Shown here piece by piece: positions 45,043 to 55,188 of a stretch of DNA of 64,000 bases. A program made the position numbers and the translations under genes. Under the pieces are notes generated by a model. The model did no database searches, was not told the origin of the DNA, and was given only the letters and a program-made list of their open reading frames with translations. Each line of letters begins with the position of its first letter. The stretch's first letter is position 1. The stretch comes from Thermaerobacillus caldiproteolyticus (GTDB lineage: Bacteria > Bacillota > Bacilli > Bacillales > Anoxybacillaceae), in NCBI RefSeq assembly GCF_013761245.1, contig NZ_JACDUT010000013.1, positions 19,031 through 83,030 on the forward strand. The letters run 5' to 3'.

Positions 45043-45942
45043 ATGGCTGAACTCGCTCGAAATCAAGTGCCGCTGTCAACGGTACAAAAACAAGAGGAGC
45101 CTGTGTCTTTATGGCAGGAAGGATGGCGCAGTTTTAAAAAGAACAAAATGGCACTTGTAGGTACGGGAATTGTCTCATTTTTCATTCTGCTTGCAGTATT
45201 GGCACCGCTTATTGCTCCTTATGGGATTAATGAGCAAAATTTGTCGCTTCGATTACAGCCACCGTCATCAGAGCATTTATTTGGTACCGATGATTTCGGA
45301 CGGGATATTTTATCGCGTGTTATTTATGGAGCGAGAATTTCATTATGGGTTGGCTTTTTTTCCGTGTTAGGTTCGGTCGTTGCCGGCTCATTGCTTGGAA
45401 TCATTGCCGGCTATTATGGTCGCTGGATCGATGGAGTGATTTCGCGAATATTTGATATTATGCTGGCGTTTCCAAGCATTTTGCTTGCGATCGGAATTGT
45501 TGCCGTGTTAGGCCCCTCTTTGCAAAATGCCCTCATTGCGATTGCGGTCATTAATATTCCGAATTTCGGCCGCCTCATTCGTTCGCGTGTATTAAGCATT
45601 AAGCAGGAAGAATATATTATGGCAGCGAAAGCGATTGGCATGAGCGATATGCGGATTTTATTTCATCACATTTTGCCAAATAGTATGACACCGATTATTG
45701 TGCAAGGAACATTAGCGATTGCGACGGCGATTATTGAGGCAGCCGCGCTTGGGTTTCTAGGGTTAGGGGCGCAACCGCCGAATCCAGAGTGGGGAAAAAT
45801 GTTAGCTGACTCCAAAGATTTTTTAACACAGGCACCGTGGACAATGTTTTTTCCGGGACTTGCGATTATGTTAACAGTGCTTGGATTTAACTTAATGGGG
45901 GACGGCTTGCGTGACGCCTTAGATCCGCGTATGAAAAGCTGA
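45043..45942 (+). CDS. appC: Peptide ABC transporter permease AppC/DppC
   Basis: Second permease, 299 residues. An N-terminal OppC-type region (SLWQEGWRSFKKNKMALVGT) precedes six membrane helices; LFGTDDFGRDILSRVIYGAR and the EAA loop EYIMAAKAIGMSDMRILFHH are diagnostic. ATG at 45043 follows AAGGAGGGAACGAGC, 14 bases after appB. It is the last gene of the operon and ends at a bidirectional terminator. Confidence 0.9.
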   Translation: MAELARNQVPLSTVQKQEEPVSLWQEGWRSFKKNKMALVGTGIVSFFILLAVLAPLIAPYGINEQNLSLRLQPPSSEHLFGTDDFGRDILSRVIYGARISLWVGFFSVLGSVVAGSLLGIIAGYYGRWIDGVISRIFDIMLAFPSILLAIGIVAVLGPSLQNALIAIAVINIPNFGRLIRSRVLSIKQEEYIMAAKAIGMSDMRILFHHILPNSMTPIIVQGTLAIATAIIEAAALGFLGLGAQPPNPEWGKMLADSKDFLTQAPWTMFFPGLAIMLTVLGFNLMGDGLRDALDPRMKS

Positions 45943-45943
45943 C

Positions 45944-45983
45944 AAACAGGGCTATCTCTTGAACTGAGATAGCCCTGTTTATT
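45944..45983. terminator. Bidirectional terminator between appC and ygaE
   Basis: AAACAGGGCTATCTC pairs perfectly with GAGATAGCCCTGTTT (15 bases, seven-base loop), with A and T flanks. Confidence 0.9.
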
Positions 45984-47043
45984 CGTTTGCTAAGTCTTTG
46001 GTTGGTAAAGAGTCATCTTTATGATAGTGCTGAAAGCTTTCAATTAATTTGTCTAAATGGTCTAATTGTTCTCCGTAATCAATAATGGCTCCAACTAAAG
46101 AAAAGAGATGGTATTCGTTTCCTTGCTGGCTATACTTATAAAATGCTTCGATCAATCGTTTTTTTTCGTTACATGCCTCGTTAACAATTTCGGAGTCCGA
46201 TTGGCATTTTATTTTGCCGATAAACTTTAATAACATTTGTTCATGATAATAGAGTAAGCAGTCGAGTTGTGAGCGGATCGTCTGCTGAAACTCGGCAGGC
46301 ATATGATACAGTTCGTTTTCGAGACGATGAAGAATTTTTAATGTGTTTAGAGCTCGATTCGTTACTATAATCATTTGACGATATAAGACAAGTTTTCTTG
46401 ACTTTTGGAAACGATTTTTTTGAAAATAATTTCTTTCTTCTTTATACATTAAATAAAGGTGTTCAAGTTTCGTCATGTTTTCTTTCATTTTTTCGATATC
46501 GTTTTTTAAAATATGATGTTCAGAGGCATGTCTTGTATTGACACGAATCCATTTTAAAATATTTTCTGTATTTTCCGCAATTTGATAGTAGAGTTTCTTT
46601 TCGTATTTCGGTGGAAGAAAGATCAGATTGACGAAAAACGCAGCCAACACTCCAAGCATAATCGTGGAAAAGCGAATGATCGCAAAGTCAATAAACTGAT
46701 CTTCTGTATATTCCATAATGGCAATGACGGTGACTAACGCGATGGAAATGGTTGATTCTAGTCGCATTTTTAAGCAGAGTGCAATGACAAGCATAGCTGT
46801 TAGCCCAATAATGAAAGGATCATGACCAAACAAAAGCACACCGACGATGGCGAAAATCGCTCCGATTACGTTTGCCTGCACTTGTTCGATAAGGGACAAA
46901 TAGGAGCGATAAATGGTCGGCTGCATGGCAAATACAGCAGAGATACCAGCAAATACTGGAGAAGGCAATTTTAATAGGGTCGCTAAAAAAAGTGCTAATG
47001 TAACGGCAATCCCCGTTTTTAAAATGCGGGCACCGAGCTTCAT
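45979..47043 (-). CDS. ygaE: Aromatic acid exporter family (FUSC) membrane protein YgaE
   Basis: A 354-residue protein of the ArAE/FUSC type. About six membrane helices fill residues 10-150 (LGARILKTGIAVTLALFLAT, VFAGISAVFAMQPTIYRSYL, QVQANVIGAIFAIVGVLLFG), followed by a long cytosolic helical domain with coiled coil (about 160-350). The family exports aromatic carboxylic acids in E. coli; the Bacillus role is not known. ATG at 47043 follows AGGAAGGG at a longish distance. Position between the ABC genes and gsaB fits ygaE. Confidence 0.82.
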   Translation of the reverse strand: MKLGARILKTGIAVTLALFLATLLKLPSPVFAGISAVFAMQPTIYRSYLSLIEQVQANVIGAIFAIVGVLLFGHDPFIIGLTAMLVIALCLKMRLESTISIALVTVIAIMEYTEDQFIDFAIIRFSTIMLGVLAAFFVNLIFLPPKYEKKLYYQIAENTENILKWIRVNTRHASEHHILKNDIEKMKENMTKLEHLYLMYKEERNYFQKNRFQKSRKLVLYRQMIIVTNRALNTLKILHRLENELYHMPAEFQQTIRSQLDCLLYYHEQMLLKFIGKIKCQSDSEIVNEACNEKKRLIEAFYKYSQQGNEYHLFSLVGAIIDYGEQLDHLDKLIESFQHYHKDDSLPTKDLANE

Positions 47044-47171
47044 CGTAAATTCAAACCCTTCCTTCTTATTTCACTTAAACAATTCAGTAATATACACTGT
47101 TTTATCCACAATATCAAGAGGAAAACAACGGTACTATATATATGCCCTAATCAACGGAGGGATGAACAAGA

Positions 47172-47210
47172 AAAAAGGGCATCTCGTTAGCAACGAGATG
47201 CCCTTTTTTC
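47172..47210. terminator. Strong terminator of the glutamate synthase gene
   Basis: AAAAAGGGCATCTCGTT pairs with AACGAGATGCCCTTTTTT around three bases: a 17-base stem usable in both directions. Confidence 0.92.
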
Positions 47211-47215
47211 TTGCA

Positions 47216-50200
47216 TTATTCAGTAGAAACAGAAGGATCAGCTTGTTCTTTTGTTGGGATGACTTGGAAGAAGTGATCTTCTGGTTTCTCAAGTAAAGGT
47301 TTTAATGAATCTGCTTCTTCATGTTGTTCATGTTCGATAAGTAAAGCGATATATTTGAAAAGCAATTCTTTGACATCTTCTTTACCTTGTTCATTTAACC
47401 GCTCGATGCGTACCTGCGCTCCTTTTGCAATACGGCGTTCAAGCGCGGCTTTGGTTAATCCCATCTCCGGCTGATGACGTAAGTAGACGACTCCACCTGT
47501 CATACCGGCACAAATCCATGGACCTGGGTCACCAAGAACAAGGCCGCGTCCGTTTGTCATATATTCAAAGGCAAATCCTTTAATATTGGCGCGTGCACCG
47601 ATATTTCCATGTTCTTGTTCTGGGATTGGTGTTGTCACTTGGCCACCGATAATCATATCGGCACCTGAGAGACGAATGCCAGCACGGGCATCTGCATTTC
47701 CTTGAGCTACTAACAGCCCTTTTTGTGCACCGTAGCCGAATCCTTTTCCAACAGAACCGTTATAAAACTTTCCGTCTTTTCCTTTTGCTTTAAAAATGAG
47801 AATGCTGCCGCCAAATACTGTTTTTCCGATTCCATCTTGCCCACCGCCGTCGACGTGAATGTGAATGCCGTGGCTGTTGTAAGCGCCAAGACCGTTTCCT
47901 GGAATAGACCCTTTTTTGTAACGCAATATGATGTTTGGTAATTTTTTATAAGATCCATCAAGACGGCCACGAATGCGATGGCAAGACACGCGGCTACCAA
48001 GGACGCGTTGCTCGGAAGTGACCGTTGTAAATTCACGAGAGCGCTGTAAATCTTCAACATGGTAATCGAGATACTCAGCTCCAGCGGCCACAAGCAATTG
48101 CGATTCCTCGATGCTTGCAGCGACTTCTTTTTGAGCAAATTGTTCGACTTCTAACACTTCAAGCAAATTCGTTAAATTCATTTGCTCTAGGCCTCTTGTC
48201 TGTTCTAATAAATCTGAACGGCCGACAAGATCTTGTAATCGTTCGTATCCGAGCGCAGCCGTTAAGGCTTTAAGCTCGTTTCCAAATGAAGTAAATAAAT
48301 TCATTAATCCTCGAACCGCTGAATCGAATTGCCGAGGAACGAATCGACGCAATCCATGCTCTTTGGCTTGTGCTTCTGACTCGATTTGCGTTGCGATGCC
48401 GACATGGCAAGTATCTAGATGACAGCCTCGGCATGTCGTACAGCCAATCGCAATCATCGAAAGGGTGCCGAAGCCGATTCGATTCGCTCCAAGCAGCATC
48501 ACTTTAATGACGTCAAGAGCACTTTTAATGCCGCCGTCTGCCCAGATTTCGACTTTATTTCGCAATCCCGCTTCTAATAAGGCATTATGCGCGGCTTTTA
48601 CGCCGATTTCGACCGGCAGCCCAACGTACTGTAATGCGTGAATACGCGCTGCTCCTGTTCCCCCATCGAAGCCGCTCAATGTAATAATATCTGCGCCTGC
48701 TTTAGCGATGCCGACGGCAATTGTCCCGATGTTTGGTACAACAGGTACTTTAACGGCAACTTTTGCTTTATCATTGGCCGTTTTGAGCTCGGCAATCATT
48801 TGCGCCAAGTCTTCAATTGAATAAATATCATGATTATTCGATGGTGAAATTAGGTCAGAACCGATTGTTGCATTACGGGCTTCAGCGATTTTTGCAGTAA
48901 CTTTTGAACCTGGGAGGTGACCGCCTTCCCCCGGTTTTGCCCCTTGCCCGATTTTAATTTCTAATAGATTTGAAGAGTTTAATAGCTCCACGTTCACACC
49001 GAAACGACCAGAGGCGATTTGCTGGCCGCGTGTGCGCGGATATTTGCCAAGCATATCTTTAATTTCGCCGCCTTCACCGTTTAAGCTGACCATGTTTAGT
49101 CGATCTGCTGCTTCAGCGTAAGCGCGGAACGCCACTTCGTTTTGCGAACCAAACGACATAGAGGCGATAACAAATGGCAGGCTATGATCGCCAACGCTAA
49201 TATCGACTTTTTCCACAGGGACGTCTTTTCCTGTTTTCTTCAAATCGAGTAAATGGCGAATCGTCGTTGGTGTTTCTGTTTCTAGCTCGTTCAATTTTTC
49301 GCGATAGTTATCATATGATCCGGTTTGTGCCACTTCGCCAATCGCTTTCCAAACGCGCGGCAAGAGATGGAATGTTTTTCTTGGCTTCGCGTTTTCGTTG
49401 ACATAGTCTTCCGCACGGGCAAGCGCATCTTCCTTCAGTGCTTGAAAATCGTATTTTAACGAATTGGAACCGAAGAAGTTCACAATCTTTAGCACGTCAG
49501 CAATTTCATTGTGTAAGCCGATGGAAGAAAAGAGGCGGCTATATCCTCTCAACTCATGAATACCGATCGTTGAAATGACTTTCTCTAAGCCTTTATTGAG
49601 CGCATTAAACAAGTTGACAACTGGTTTCAGAGATTCTTCTGCTGCGACCGTCGCAAACATTAAATATGGGCTGATGATGTTTGCTCCTAATCCATAGGCT
49701 ACAATGAAATCGTGAAGTGAGCGAATTGCACCGGAGCGAAGTAAAATGGAACAATCGCGTCGCAATCCATTTTCTGTTAATGATTGATCAATCGCTGATG
49801 TAATCAGTAACGGATCAATCCATAAATTTCCGTTTTGGTGTGCTTCGGAATCATCAATGATCAGCAATGTTTTGCCGGAACGAACGGCTTCGCATGCTTC
49901 ATGAGAGAGGCGCTGCAACGCTTCCTTAATGGTTTCGTCCGCCGTAAAGGTTGCTGAAAGCACGTATGATAGTTTTTTCGACTGGAACGAATAGACAATT
50001 TGATCATAAGAAGGATGGCCTAATTCTGTTGCACAATCATAGCCTATTTTGCCTTCAATGAGAATAGGTGAGCCTAGCTCAATCACATACGATGCTTCTG
50101 TTGCCTCCAGTAACGACGGCCGTTTTCCGACAATGGTTCTTGTTGAGAAGTGCTCCGTTTCGCGGTCGCGGTCAATCGCTGGATTTGTCACAACAGCAAC

Positions 50201-51688
50201 GCTTTCTTTAATGAAGTCAGCAAGATTTTTCCTATTCGGATCAATCGCCGCAAGCGGTGCGTCATGACCTAGGGATCGAATGGGTTCTGCTCCTTTTTCC
50301 GCCATTTGTTCAAGAAGTTGAATATGTTCACGATCCCAGCCGAACGCAGCGTATTGACCGTTGTGTACCTTTGTAGGGGCTGCTACAAAAATCTGTTTGT
50401 CTAAAAAAGGGGGATCAAGGCGTTTTCGGAAGTTCGTAATATCGAACCGTTTGGAAAAGCGCGTATATACTTCTTCTTGAAATCGTGCGTATTCAAATAC
50501 TTGAATGGAACCATCATCTGACCATTTCAGCCCGACTTTTTCACCTGGCGCAAGCGGTTTTGGCTCGCCTGTATATTCACTTGCTGGAATGATACCCGGC
50601 TCTGAAGAGAAAATAAATCGTTCTTCTGTTTCTAATTTCCAAAGCGGACGCAATCCAAGGGCATCAACGCTAAATACCGCTTCATCCCCATAGCGAGAGA
50701 TGATACCGGCTGGGCCTTGGGCAAAGTGCCCCCAAGCCTCGCGAATATAAGTATATAAATCTTGAAGATGAGCTGGATATGACTTCATCTCATTAATAAT
50801 GGGTGGGAACAGTATATCTATTGTTTCAAATAAGCTATAGCCGTGACGGCAAATGAGTGTCTCCATTGTGCGGCTTAAATCTTGTGAATCACTGCCGCCA
50901 TTCGTTAATGGGACATCAATCATTGTTGCTTCGTCACGGAGTTTTGCTATCGTATTAATTTCTCCGTTGTGCCCTAATACGCTAAACGGTTGAACACGGA
51001 AAAAGTTCGAAAGCGTATTAGTTGAATAACGGTTATGTCCTAATGTCATTGTAGAAGCGACAAGCGGGCTGGCTAGGTCGTGATAATATTTTGGTAAAAT
51101 ATCACCAGCTCCCATCACTTTGTAGACGACATGGAAGTTGCTTAATGACGCAACATGGACGTTTTCGTCTTCTTCAATTTCGATAAGCAAATCGAATAGA
51201 CGTTGTACAAGATGATTGCGATCGTTTGGCAGCAAAGCCACTTGCCAGAAAACAGGCTCTTGTCGCAATGCAATGGGTCCTAATGCGCTAGAAGACGTAA
51301 CGCTGTCAGATTCAAAAATAAGAGACAAACGAAATTTTTTAAACAAATGTTTCATTTTTGTCTTTGCGTCTTCTACATCCGCAGAACGATTAATGAAAAT
51401 ATGGCCGACTGTAAAACTATCGCTATTAGCAATTTCTGGATTTTGTCCTACATTTGCTAACTTTTCCATCCAAAGTTTTCTTGGTATATCGATATGAATG
51501 CCGACTCCGTCTCCTTCCCCGTTAATAAAACCAGCGCGATGGTTCATTTTTACAAGAGCATTGATACATGTCATTATGTTGTCTCGTGTCGGGATGCGAC
51601 GTTTTTCGATGGCAGAAACAATTCCACAGGCATCGTGTTCTGCGTGATGGAAGGCTTTAAAAAGGCTTGGATTCCAACGTTGTTTCAT
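47216..51688 (-). CDS. gltB: Glutamate synthase, large subunit (1490 residues)
   Basis: Converts glutamine and 2-oxoglutarate to two glutamates. Class II amidotransferase features come first: Cys21 in HDACGIV as nucleophile, GHNRYSTNTLSNFFRVQPFS, LGHNGEINTI and GGSDSQDL. Then come the central domain, the FMN barrel (GEGGEIKDMLGKYPRTRGQQ, GANRIGFGTLSMIAIGCT), the 3Fe-4S cysteines CTTCRGCHLDTC, and the GxGxG beta-helix. No small subunit gene is adjacent, so NADPH or ferredoxin dependence is open. The start is uncertain: ATG 51688 lacks a ribosome site, while GTG 51733 overlaps an AGGAGGTG; the longer form would put Cys at 36, like the propeptide enzymes. The equivalent B. subtilis gene is called gltA. 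Confidence 0.88.
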   Translation of the reverse strand: MKQRWNPSLFKAFHHAEHDACGIVSAIEKRRIPTRDNIMTCINALVKMNHRAGFINGEGDGVGIHIDIPRKLWMEKLANVGQNPEIANSDSFTVGHIFINRSADVEDAKTKMKHLFKKFRLSLIFESDSVTSSSALGPIALRQEPVFWQVALLPNDRNHLVQRLFDLLIEIEEDENVHVASLSNFHVVYKVMGAGDILPKYYHDLASPLVASTMTLGHNRYSTNTLSNFFRVQPFSVLGHNGEINTIAKLRDEATMIDVPLTNGGSDSQDLSRTMETLICRHGYSLFETIDILFPPIINEMKSYPAHLQDLYTYIREAWGHFAQGPAGIISRYGDEAVFSVDALGLRPLWKLETEERFIFSSEPGIIPASEYTGEPKPLAPGEKVGLKWSDDGSIQVFEYARFQEEVYTRFSKRFDITNFRKRLDPPFLDKQIFVAAPTKVHNGQYAAFGWDREHIQLLEQMAEKGAEPIRSLGHDAPLAAIDPNRKNLADFIKESVAVVTNPAIDRDRETEHFSTRTIVGKRPSLLEATEASYVIELGSPILIEGKIGYDCATELGHPSYDQIVYSFQSKKLSYVLSATFTADETIKEALQRLSHEACEAVRSGKTLLIIDDSEAHQNGNLWIDPLLITSAIDQSLTENGLRRDCSILLRSGAIRSLHDFIVAYGLGANIISPYLMFATVAAEESLKPVVNLFNALNKGLEKVISTIGIHELRGYSRLFSSIGLHNEIADVLKIVNFFGSNSLKYDFQALKEDALARAEDYVNENAKPRKTFHLLPRVWKAIGEVAQTGSYDNYREKLNELETETPTTIRHLLDLKKTGKDVPVEKVDISVGDHSLPFVIASMSFGSQNEVAFRAYAEAADRLNMVSLNGEGGEIKDMLGKYPRTRGQQIASGRFGVNVELLNSSNLLEIKIGQGAKPGEGGHLPGSKVTAKIAEARNATIGSDLISPSNNHDIYSIEDLAQMIAELKTANDKAKVAVKVPVVPNIGTIAVGIAKAGADIITLSGFDGGTGAARIHALQYVGLPVEIGVKAAHNALLEAGLRNKVEIWADGGIKSALDVIKVMLLGANRIGFGTLSMIAIGCTTCRGCHLDTCHVGIATQIESEAQAKEHGLRRFVPRQFDSAVRGLMNLFTSFGNELKALTAALGYERLQDLVGRSDLLEQTRGLEQMNLTNLLEVLEVEQFAQKEVAASIEESQLLVAAGAEYLDYHVEDLQRSREFTTVTSEQRVLGSRVSCHRIRGRLDGSYKKLPNIILRYKKGSIPGNGLGAYNSHGIHIHVDGGGQDGIGKTVFGGSILIFKAKGKDGKFYNGSVGKGFGYGAQKGLLVAQGNADARAGIRLSGADMIIGGQVTTPIPEQEHGNIGARANIKGFAFEYMTNGRGLVLGDPGPWICAGMTGGVVYLRHQPEMGLTKAALERRIAKGAQVRIERLNEQGKEDVKELLFKYIALLIEHEQHEEADSLKPLLEKPEDHFFQVIPTKEQADPSVSTE

Positions 51689-51809
51689 ACTGAGTGGCGT
51701 TAAAGTGGGAGGAGCCCACCTCTTGCCGTTCACCTCCTGTGAGCAATCTTTCTATAAGAAGTGTAGAATGGATAACGATAAGGGGGGTAAGAATTTTCAG
51801 AATTTATAG

Positions 51810-51845
51810 TCTATCTTACCATGTTCGAAAGATGAAATCAATTAT
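51810..51845 (-). promoter_or_regulatory. Putative sigma-A promoter of gltB
   Basis: On the minus strand TTGATT and TAAGAT are separated by 17 bases (the -35 lies near 51837-51842 and the -10 near 51814-51819). This leaves a leader of about 80-120 bases before gltB. Confidence 0.5.
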
Positions 51846-51928
51846 TTATTCATTTTTAGGATAGAATATTCACATTGGAGGAAAGGAAAACGTAACTTAT
51901 TGTAAACGATTTCAATAGAGGGGATATA

Positions 51929-51962
51929 AAAACAGAGGGGCTTTTTCCCCTCTGTTTGTTTT
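51929..51962. terminator. Terminator downstream of gsaB
   Basis: AAACAGAGGGG / CCCCTCTGTTT, an 11-base stem with loop CTTTTT, A-rich on one side and T-rich on the other. Confidence 0.88.
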
Positions 51963-51973
51963 TGCATATTTAT

Positions 51974-53266
51974 TCATTTTTTTAATGATTTGAATGCATT
52001 TTCAACCGCTTCGAGTGTATACTGGATATCTTTTTCTGTATGAGCGAGGGTAATGAACCATGCCTCATATTTGGAAGGGGCGAGGTTGATTCCTTGTTTT
52101 AACATGAGCTTGAAAAATTTCGCAAACATTTCCCCGTCTGTTCGTTCTGCTTGTTCGTAGTTTTCTACTTTTTCCGTTGTGAAATATACGGTTAATGCAC
52201 CTTTAAGACGGTTAATTGTAATCGGAATATCATATGTTTTGGCGTGGGCTAAAATGCCTTTTTCAAGCATTGAACCGAGACGATCAAGATGCTCGTAAAC
52301 CCCATCTTGTTGCAACACTTCTAGGCAAGCGATGCCAGCGAGGATAGAAGCAGGGTTTCCTGCCATCGTTCCCGCTTGGTACGCCGGACCGAGCGGGGCG
52401 ACTTGTTCCATAATATCCTGGCGTCCGCCGTATGCCCCAATCGGCAGCCCGCCGCCGATAATTTTTCCAAGTGCGGTTAAATCTGGCTTCACTCCTAATA
52501 AATCTTGCGCTCCTCCGTACATAAAGCGAAACGCGGTAATAACTTCATCATAAATAACAAGCGCTCCTGCTTGGTGGGCTAATTCATTGATCGCTTCAAG
52601 AAAACCAGGCTTTGGTTCAACGATACCGAAGTTGCCGACAATCGGCTCAACAAGTACCGCGGCAACTTGATCGCCCCATGTTTCGATCGCCTGTTTGAAC
52701 GAATCAATATCGTTAAATGGGACGGTGATAACTTCTTGGGCGATACTTTTTGGTACACCGGCGGAGTCAGGAGTTCCTAACGTAGACGGACCTGAGCCTG
52801 CCGCGACAAGGACAAGATCAGAGTGACCGTGATAGCAGCCAGCAAATTTGATGATTTTGTCACGCCCTGTATAGGCGCGTGCGACGCGAATCGTTGTCAT
52901 GACCGCTTCTGTTCCCGAGTTGACGAAACGAACTTTTTCCAATGAAGGAATGGCTTCTTTCAACATTTTCGCAAACGTGATTTCATATGGAGTCGGAGTC
53001 CCGTATAATACTCCATTTTCTGCCGCACGTTGAATTGCTTTTGTAATGTGCGGATGGGCATGTCCGGTAATAATTGGTCCGTATGCCGCTAAGTAGTCAA
53101 TATATTTGTTGCCGTCAACGTCCCAAAAATAAGCGCCTTGCGCGCGTTCCATCACGACCGGAGCACCGCCGCCGACCGCTTTATACGAGCGGGAAGGGCT
53201 GTTGACGCCGCCAACAATATGTTCTAACGCTTCTTTATATAGCTGTTCAGATTTAGTGAATTGCAT
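51974..53266 (-). CDS. gsaB: Glutamate-1-semialdehyde 2,1-aminomutase GsaB (HemL2)
   Basis: PLP enzyme making 5-aminolevulinate from glutamate-1-semialdehyde for heme. The 430-residue protein has [16 protein letters not shown] near residue 18, the [20 protein letters not shown] cofactor region, [17 protein letters not shown], and the PLP lysine in [19 protein letters not shown]. Bacillus has HemL in the hem operon and this second form beside ygaE. ATG at 53266 follows AGGAGGCTTTCAAGC. Whether it is the main or the auxiliary enzyme cannot be seen here. Confidence 0.93.
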   Translation of the reverse strand: MQFTKSEQLYKEALEHIVGGVNSPSRSYKAVGGGAPVVMERAQGAYFWDVDGNKYIDYLAAYGPIITGHAHPHITKAIQRAAENGVLYGTPTPYEITFAKMLKEAIPSLEKVRFVNSGTEAVMTTIRVARAYTGRDKIIKFAGCYHGHSDLVLVAAGSGPSTLGTPDSAGVPKSIAQEVITVPFNDIDSFKQAIETWGDQVAAVLVEPIVGNFGIVEPKPGFLEAINELAHQAGALVIYDEVITAFRFMYGGAQDLLGVKPDLTALGKIIGGGLPIGAYGGRQDIMEQVAPLGPAYQAGTMAGNPASILAGIACLEVLQQDGVYEHLDRLGSMLEKGILAHAKTYDIPITINRLKGALTVYFTTEKVENYEQAERTDGEMFAKFFKLMLKQGINLAPSKYEAWFITLAHTEKDIQYTLEAVENAFKSLKK

Positions 53267-53387
53267 GCTTGAAAGCCTCCTAAACGAGTTTCTTTACTGC
53301 TTACTATTCTAACATATTTGTTTGAGCATACAATTTGTTTCTCATTTCGACTTTGGATAAACTATTGCCTATGTGGAGGTAGTGAAA

Positions 53388-54395
53388 ATGGTCAATGCAA
53401 TTGAAGTGGAAAAACTGCGTAAAGAATTTAAATCATATTCGAGTCGTGCAGGACTAATAGGAGCGTTTCGCGACTTATTCACGAGAAACTATAAAATCAT
53501 TCGTGCTGTCAATGATATTTCGTTTACCGTTAAGCAAGGAGAAATGGTCGGATATATCGGAGAAAACGGCGCGGGGAAATCAACAACGATTAAAATGTTG
53601 ACTGGAATTTTGACGCCGACTTCGGGGAAGGTCATTGTGAACGGAATGATTCCGCATAAAGAACGGGAAGCATTCGTGCGAACGATTGGTGTGGTCTTCG
53701 GACAGCGCTCGCAATTATGGTGGGATATTGCTGTACAAGAGTCGTTTCGTTTGTTGAAAAAAGTGTACCGCGTATCTGATCGGGATTATAAAGAACATAT
53801 GGAACATGTCATTGACACGCTTGATATCGGTCCGCTGCTAGACAAGCCTGTTCGCAAGCTGTCTCTTGGGCAACGGATGCGCTGTGAGCTGGCAGCTGCT
53901 CTTATCCATAATCCACCGCTTTTGTTTTTAGACGAGCCGACGATTGGATTAGATGTGTTAGTGAAACTCAAAATCCGCAAGTTTTTAAAAGAAATCAATG
54001 AAAAATATAACACAACGATTTTATTGACGACCCATGACATTTCCGATATCGAAGCGTTATGCGAGCGCGTCATTATGCTCGATGAAGGGAAAATTATTTA
54101 CGACGGTTCATTGCAGCGCCTAAAAGCAAATTGGGGAGAAGGAAAACAACTTCAATTTACGTTTGCAAATGAAATCAGGCTGGACGCCTTGTACGCGCTA
54201 ACAAACGGATTACCAGTCAAATGGAGAAAAGGGGAGCAGGCCAATGCTTGGGTCGCTCATGTGTCACCGTCTCTTGTGCCTGAAGTGATTAGCCGCGTTG
54301 TTTCCGGTTATGACATTCAAGACATGAACATTAACGAAATTTCAACAGAAGAAATTATCCGCAACATCTATGAAGAAGGTGTTGTCCATGGATAA
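53388..54395 (+). CDS. ABC-2 type exporter ATP-binding protein
   Basis: A 335-residue ATPase of the NatA/daunorubicin-resistance type. Walker A GENGAGKSTT lies near residue 60, followed by FGQRSQLWWDIAVQESFRLL in the Q-loop region, signature KLSLGQRMRCELAAAL, Walker B LLFLDEPTIGLD and the switch His in LLTTHDI. An extra C-terminal domain (about 240-335) is typical of this subgroup. ATG at 53388 follows GGAGGTAGTGAAA. It overlaps the start of the next gene by eight bases; three genes form the operon. Substrate unknown. Confidence 0.88.
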   Translation: MVNAIEVEKLRKEFKSYSSRAGLIGAFRDLFTRNYKIIRAVNDISFTVKQGEMVGYIGENGAGKSTTIKMLTGILTPTSGKVIVNGMIPHKEREAFVRTIGVVFGQRSQLWWDIAVQESFRLLKKVYRVSDRDYKEHMEHVIDTLDIGPLLDKPVRKLSLGQRMRCELAAALIHNPPLLFLDEPTIGLDVLVKLKIRKFLKEINEKYNTTILLTTHDISDIEALCERVIMLDEGKIIYDGSLQRLKANWGEGKQLQFTFANEIRLDALYALTNGLPVKWRKGEQANAWVAHVSPSLVPEVISRVVSGYDIQDMNINEISTEEIIRNIYEEGVVHG

Positions 54396-55179
54396 ATATA
54401 TCGAAATGATTCGCATTCGTTTTTTAATGATGCTCGCTTATCGTACGAATTACTACACCGGTATTCTCATTTACAGCATTAATATCGGAGCGTACTATTT
54501 TCTCTGGTCAGCGATTTATAGTGACAAGCCGTCAATTCAAGGAATGTCAATTGAGCAAATGACGACGTATGTCGCTGTTTCCTGGATGGCGCGCGCGTTT
54601 TATTTTAATAATATTGATCGTGAAATTGCTATGGAGATTAAGGAAGGAAAAGTGGCGGTCGAATTGATCCGTCCTTATAGTTACCTAGGAATGAAGACAA
54701 TGCAAGGGCTAGGAGAGGGGATATTTCGGTTATTGTTTCTTTCGCTTCCTGGCATGATCATTGTCATTTTTCTTTTTCCTCTTCATTTTTCAACGAATGT
54801 AAGTACATGGATATATTTTGCTCTGTCGATTACGTTAAGTTTCATCATTAATTCGGAGCTGAATTTGCTTGCGGGCGTTGTCACGTTTTTTACTCTCAAT
54901 AATGAAGGGTTGTTGCGTGCAAAACGGTTTATCATCGATTTATTTTCCGGTTTAATTTTGCCGATTAGTTTTTATCCTGCTTGGGCGCAAGAGGTGATGA
55001 AATATTTTCCTTTTCAAGGCATCAGCTATATTCCAAGCATGATTGTTACGGAGAGTTTTCAAGGTCAGGCGGTTATTGATGGATTGCTATTTCAACTTGT
55101 TTGGAGTGTGATGTTGCTCATCCCGATTCGGTTGTTGTGGCGAGCGGCGAAAAAACAGCTTGTCATTCAAGGAGGGTGA
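54388..55179 (+). CDS. ABC-2 type exporter permease, first subunit
   Basis: A 263-residue integral membrane protein with about six helices (YYTGILIYSINIGAYYFLW, then segments near 115-140, 145-165, 180-200 and 225-245). KYIEMIRIRFLMMLAYRTNY at the N-terminus resembles the DUF990/ABC2 permease family that pairs with this kind of ATPase. ATG at 54388 lies inside the end of the ATPase gene behind GAAGAAGGTGTTG. Confidence 0.82.
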   Translation: MDKYIEMIRIRFLMMLAYRTNYYTGILIYSINIGAYYFLWSAIYSDKPSIQGMSIEQMTTYVAVSWMARAFYFNNIDREIAMEIKEGKVAVELIRPYSYLGMKTMQGLGEGIFRLLFLSLPGMIIVIFLFPLHFSTNVSTWIYFALSITLSFIINSELNLLAGVVTFFTLNNEGLLRAKRFIIDLFSGLILPISFYPAWAQEVMKYFPFQGISYIPSMIVTESFQGQAVIDGLLFQLVWSVMLLIPIRLLWRAAKKQLVIQGG

Positions 55180-55188
55180 GGTGAGTCA

